This document shows positions 61,933 to 64,000 of a DNA stretch of 64,000 bases, piece after piece. The notes beneath the pieces were generated by a model. The model was not told the DNA's origin, did no database searches, and saw only the letters and a program-made list of their open reading frames with translations. The stretch is from Bradyrhizobium lablabi (GTDB lineage Bacteria; Pseudomonadota; Alphaproteobacteria; Rhizobiales; Xanthobacteraceae), in NCBI RefSeq assembly GCF_900141755.1, contig NZ_LT670844.1:3286001-3350000 (forward strand), written 5' to 3'. The position numbers and the translations under genes were made by a program. The first letter of the stretch is position 1; each line of letters opens with the position of its first letter.

Positions 61933-62687
61933 AGCCGCCTCCCCTGACCCGGGATCAGCACCATCGAAAAGTAAGGGCCTTTGCCGTCAGGACATTCGGA
62001 CAAGGGCATGATCTGCTCCGCTTGCATCGTGCCGCGCTCAACATAAATCGCGCGCGCGAGCAATCCGGCCGCCTCGACCGCCCGGCGGACTTTTGCGAGA
62101 TTCTTGCCGACCTTCATGATGACGGCGGCGTCAGTCTCCGCGAGCCGGCGGGTCAATTGTTCCTCAGCCAAAGTTCCAGGCAATACCGACAGGATGTCAT
62201 TGCCCCAGGTGATCGGCGCATTGGCGCGCGTCCAGCAGCCCGACATACCTGTGACGCCGGGAACAATTTCGATCGGGAAATCGCGGTTGAGCCGCCGCCA
62301 CATATGCATGAACGATCCATAGAAGAACGGATCTCCTTCGGCCAGAAGCCCGACAGACTTGCCTTGCCCGAGCAGTTCCGCGAGCGTCGCGACACTTTCT
62401 TCATAGAAGCAGGCGATCTGCTTTTGATACGAAGGATGTTCGGGCGGGATCTCGTCGGTGACCGGGTATTCGAGCCGAAGCTCGCTTCGGCCCGGCCCCA
62501 ACAAGGGATCTACTATGCCGCGCGCATTGCCCTGCAGCCCTCGTTTGGCAAAAAAGGCCAGCACGTCGACATCGCGCACCAGCGCCGCCGCTCGCAGCGT
62601 CAGATAACGGACATCGCCTGGTCCAACCCCGATGCCGTAGAGCGTGCCTGCGCAGGCGGTTCCTGCGATCGCGTCAAGAGCTGTCAT
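61929..62687 (-). CDS. cobI: Precorrin-2 C20-methyltransferase
   Basis: The 252-residue SAM-dependent methyltransferase has YGIGVGPGDVRYLTLRAAAL, LLAEGDPFFYGSFMHMWRRL and VPGVTGMSGCWTRANAPI, as in CobI/CbiL. It methylates C20 of precorrin-2. It overlaps cobJ downstream and cobH upstream by 4 bp each (ATGA type), so cobH-cobI-cobJ are translationally coupled. Confidence 0.93.
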   Translation of the reverse strand: MTALDAIAGTACAGTLYGIGVGPGDVRYLTLRAAALVRDVDVLAFFAKRGLQGNARGIVDPLLGPGRSELRLEYPVTDEIPPEHPSYQKQIACFYEESVATLAELLGQGKSVGLLAEGDPFFYGSFMHMWRRLNRDFPIEIVPGVTGMSGCWTRANAPITWGNDILSVLPGTLAEEQLTRRLAETDAAVIMKVGKNLAKVRRAVEAAGLLARAIYVERGTMQAEQIMPLSECPDGKGPYFSMVLIPGQGRRL

Positions 62688-63316
62688 TCGCGTTCACTCG
62701 CCAGCGCATTGATGGCCGCTACCGCCATGGCGCTTCCGCCTCTGCGGCCGCGCACGACAAGGAATGGCACGCGCCCCTGCAACCGGAGCGCTTCCTTGGA
62801 TTCGGCGGCGCCGACAAAGCCCACGGGGACGCCGATAATGGCGGCGGGAAGCGGCGCGCCCTCGTCGAGCATTTCAAGCAGCCGAAACAGCGAGGTCGGC
62901 GCATTGCCGATGGCGACAAGGGCGCCTTCGAGATGAGGCCGCCACAGCTCCAGCGCCGTGGCCGAGCGCGTATTGCCGACTTTGGCAGCGAGGCGCGCGA
63001 CGGCGGGATCGTCGAGCGTGCAAATAACGGGGTTATCCTTCGGCAGCCTGCTGCGGGTGATGCCATGCGCGACCATCTTCGCATCACACAGGATCGGCGC
63101 GCCCGCCAATAGCGCCGCGCGGGCGCTGGCGGCGAATGTGGGCGACATCTCGATATCACGAGCGATATCGGTCATGCCGCAGGCATGAATAATCCGGACC
63201 GCGACTTTTTCCTCGATCGCCTCGAAGCGGGAGAGGTCGGCCTCGGCGCGGATGATCGCAAACGAGTTGCGGTAGATCTCCGACCCGTCGCGAATATAGT
63301 TTTGAGATTCAGTCAT
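62684..63316 (-). CDS. cobH: Precorrin-8X methylmutase
   Basis: The 210-residue methylmutase moves a methyl group from C11 to C12 to give hydrogenobyrinate. The catalytic histidine lies in VRIIHACGMTDIARDIEM, and CDAKMVAHGITRSRLP and VGFVGAAESKEAL are CobH/CbiC hallmarks. The ATG at 63316 lies just before the cobG stop (8-bp overlap). A longer upstream frame is only a shadow of cobG. Confidence 0.93.
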   Translation of the reverse strand: MTESQNYIRDGSEIYRNSFAIIRAEADLSRFEAIEEKVAVRIIHACGMTDIARDIEMSPTFAASARAALLAGAPILCDAKMVAHGITRSRLPKDNPVICTLDDPAVARLAAKVGNTRSATALELWRPHLEGALVAIGNAPTSLFRLLEMLDEGAPLPAAIIGVPVGFVGAAESKEALRLQGRVPFLVVRGRRGGSAMAVAAINALASERE

Positions 63317-64000
63317 AACGGCGTCCTTCAGCGAAGATTGTGCCGGGATCAGCGGCAAGCTCCGCGAAAGACGCGCTGCCTGCGGGGCACTCCTGGGCGG
63401 TTCCGTTGCGAACGATTCCGTATTTGCTCTCGGCGCCGACCAGCACGAGATCAGCCGCGGCGGATTTTGCGCACCCCTTGGCGCAACCGGAGACGTGAAT
63501 GGTGCCTTCAAAGCCGAACCGGGACGACAATGCGGCAAGCCGCCGCGCATCGCCACGGGTGTCGAGGCTCGTCGACCGACAAGCCGGCGCGCCGGGACAC
63601 GCTTCGACCCTAAGCAGCGGATCATCGGGATCAGTGATCAAGTCAACGGATCGAGCCGCATCGAGCACCGCATTTCCCGTCAACGCGCCGACGACCTCGG
63701 CGTATAAAATGCGCCACGGCGACAGCCTGACCTCTTCGACACCGAAGGCAGCCATCTCGCCGGCAAGCTTTTCAAGCTGAGCGGTCTCGACCCGGCCGAA
63801 CGGCGCTGCGACGCCAACCGCGAACCGGCCCGCGCCCAAATCACGCAGGCCAACGTGCCGATCCGACGATCGTTGGGTCTTTCGTTGATCGAGCTCCAGC
63901 GGATTGAGCCGCGACCTCATTGCTGATCGGATGGACGCGAGGCCTTCGGCGGGAACGGCACGCATGCGTTGCCGTTTCACGTTCGACACGACTGCGAGGA
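63309..64000 (-). CDS. cobG: Precorrin-3B synthase, C-terminal part (partial)
   Basis: The frame is open to the window edge, so the N-terminal part of the gene lies beyond 64000. The visible roughly 230 residues hold the nitrite/sulfite-reductase-like half with 4Fe-4S ligands in VEACPGAPACRSTSLDTRG and HVSGCAKGCAKSAAADLV. CobG is the O2-dependent monooxygenase that makes precorrin-3B and defines the aerobic pathway. A GTG at 63989 could be read as a start but is within the family domain. Confidence 0.9.
   Translation of the reverse strand, partial: LAVVSNVKRQRMRAVPAEGLASIRSAMRSRLNPLELDQRKTQRSSDRHVGLRDLGAGRFAVGVAAPFGRVETAQLEKLAGEMAAFGVEEVRLSPWRILYAEVVGALTGNAVLDAARSVDLITDPDDPLLRVEACPGAPACRSTSLDTRGDARRLAALSSRFGFEGTIHVSGCAKGCAKSAAADLVLVGAESKYGIVRNGTAQECPAGSASFAELAADPGTIFAEGRRYD

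Noticed and set aside
62684..63625. Longer version of cobH starting at 63625
   Set aside because: The extra 103 residues are a shadow of cobG; the family N-terminus begins at 63316.

Overview
The window looks like chromosome from a Bradyrhizobium/Rhodopseudomonas-type alphaproteobacterium. The reasons are a coxMNOP-type alternative oxidase operon, an O2-dependent (CobG) cobalamin cluster, Rhizobiales-style intergenic repeats (about 103 bp, two copies), a dispersed AATGTCCGCTT palindrome family, and high G+C. No tRNA, rRNA, CRISPR array or intact mobile element was recognised. Assignments come from reading motifs and remembered family sequences; no database search was run.

Layout. 1-1.6 kb: end of murQ and a SIS-domain sugar isomerase/deaminase (amino-sugar recycling). 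2-5.3 kb: small basic protein, peptide deformylase paralogue, GMC oxidoreductase, SDR remnant. 5.7-9.9 kb: AraC regulator divergent from benABC (Rieske ring-hydroxylating dioxygenase). 10-12.3 kb: two secreted NTF2-like proteins and an alpha/beta hydrolase. 12.7-16.5 kb: cache/HAMP/PAS hybrid histidine kinase divergent from an OmpR-type response regulator. 17-38 kb: accessory, stress and catabolic island. It holds an old yellow enzyme, peroxiredoxin, MFS exporter, LysR regulator, then a long minus-strand array (beta-propeller, two PRISE-like reductases, SDR, 2-hydroxyacid dehydrogenase, alpha/beta hydrolase, cupin dioxygenase, GST, YkgB/RclC-like membrane protein, AhpD-like protein), a 961-aa ATPase/TPR regulator, an RclR-like AraC regulator and a second ahpD-ykgB pair. 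38.9-42.5 kb: two TPR proteins and a PhaC-like hydrolase. 42.8-49.2 kb: coxMNOP, a subunit IV, a GYD protein, cytochrome c and ctaB in one operon. 49.7-53.8 kb: DUF2189 membrane protein, orphan glnA and small proteins. 54-64 kb: cobalamin ring-building genes bluB, cobB, cobA, cbiD, cobM, cobE, cobL, cobK, cobJ, cobI, cobH and partial cobG.

The most interesting signal is a palindrome, ATTCC-N5-GGAAT (a LysR T-N11-A site), found five times between 19.0 and 31.7 kb. It lies in front of the peroxiredoxin, the lysR gene itself, an SDR, a decayed ahpD copy and an intact ahpD. The last two have almost identical site-to-start spacing. This suggests that one LysR protein runs a scattered electrophile/oxidant detoxification and catabolic regulon, beside an RclR-like reactive-chlorine module. 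Gene decay is visible around it: an ahpD copy with a 128-codon internal deletion, a ykgB 3' fragment, an SDR tail and two short frameshifted genes.
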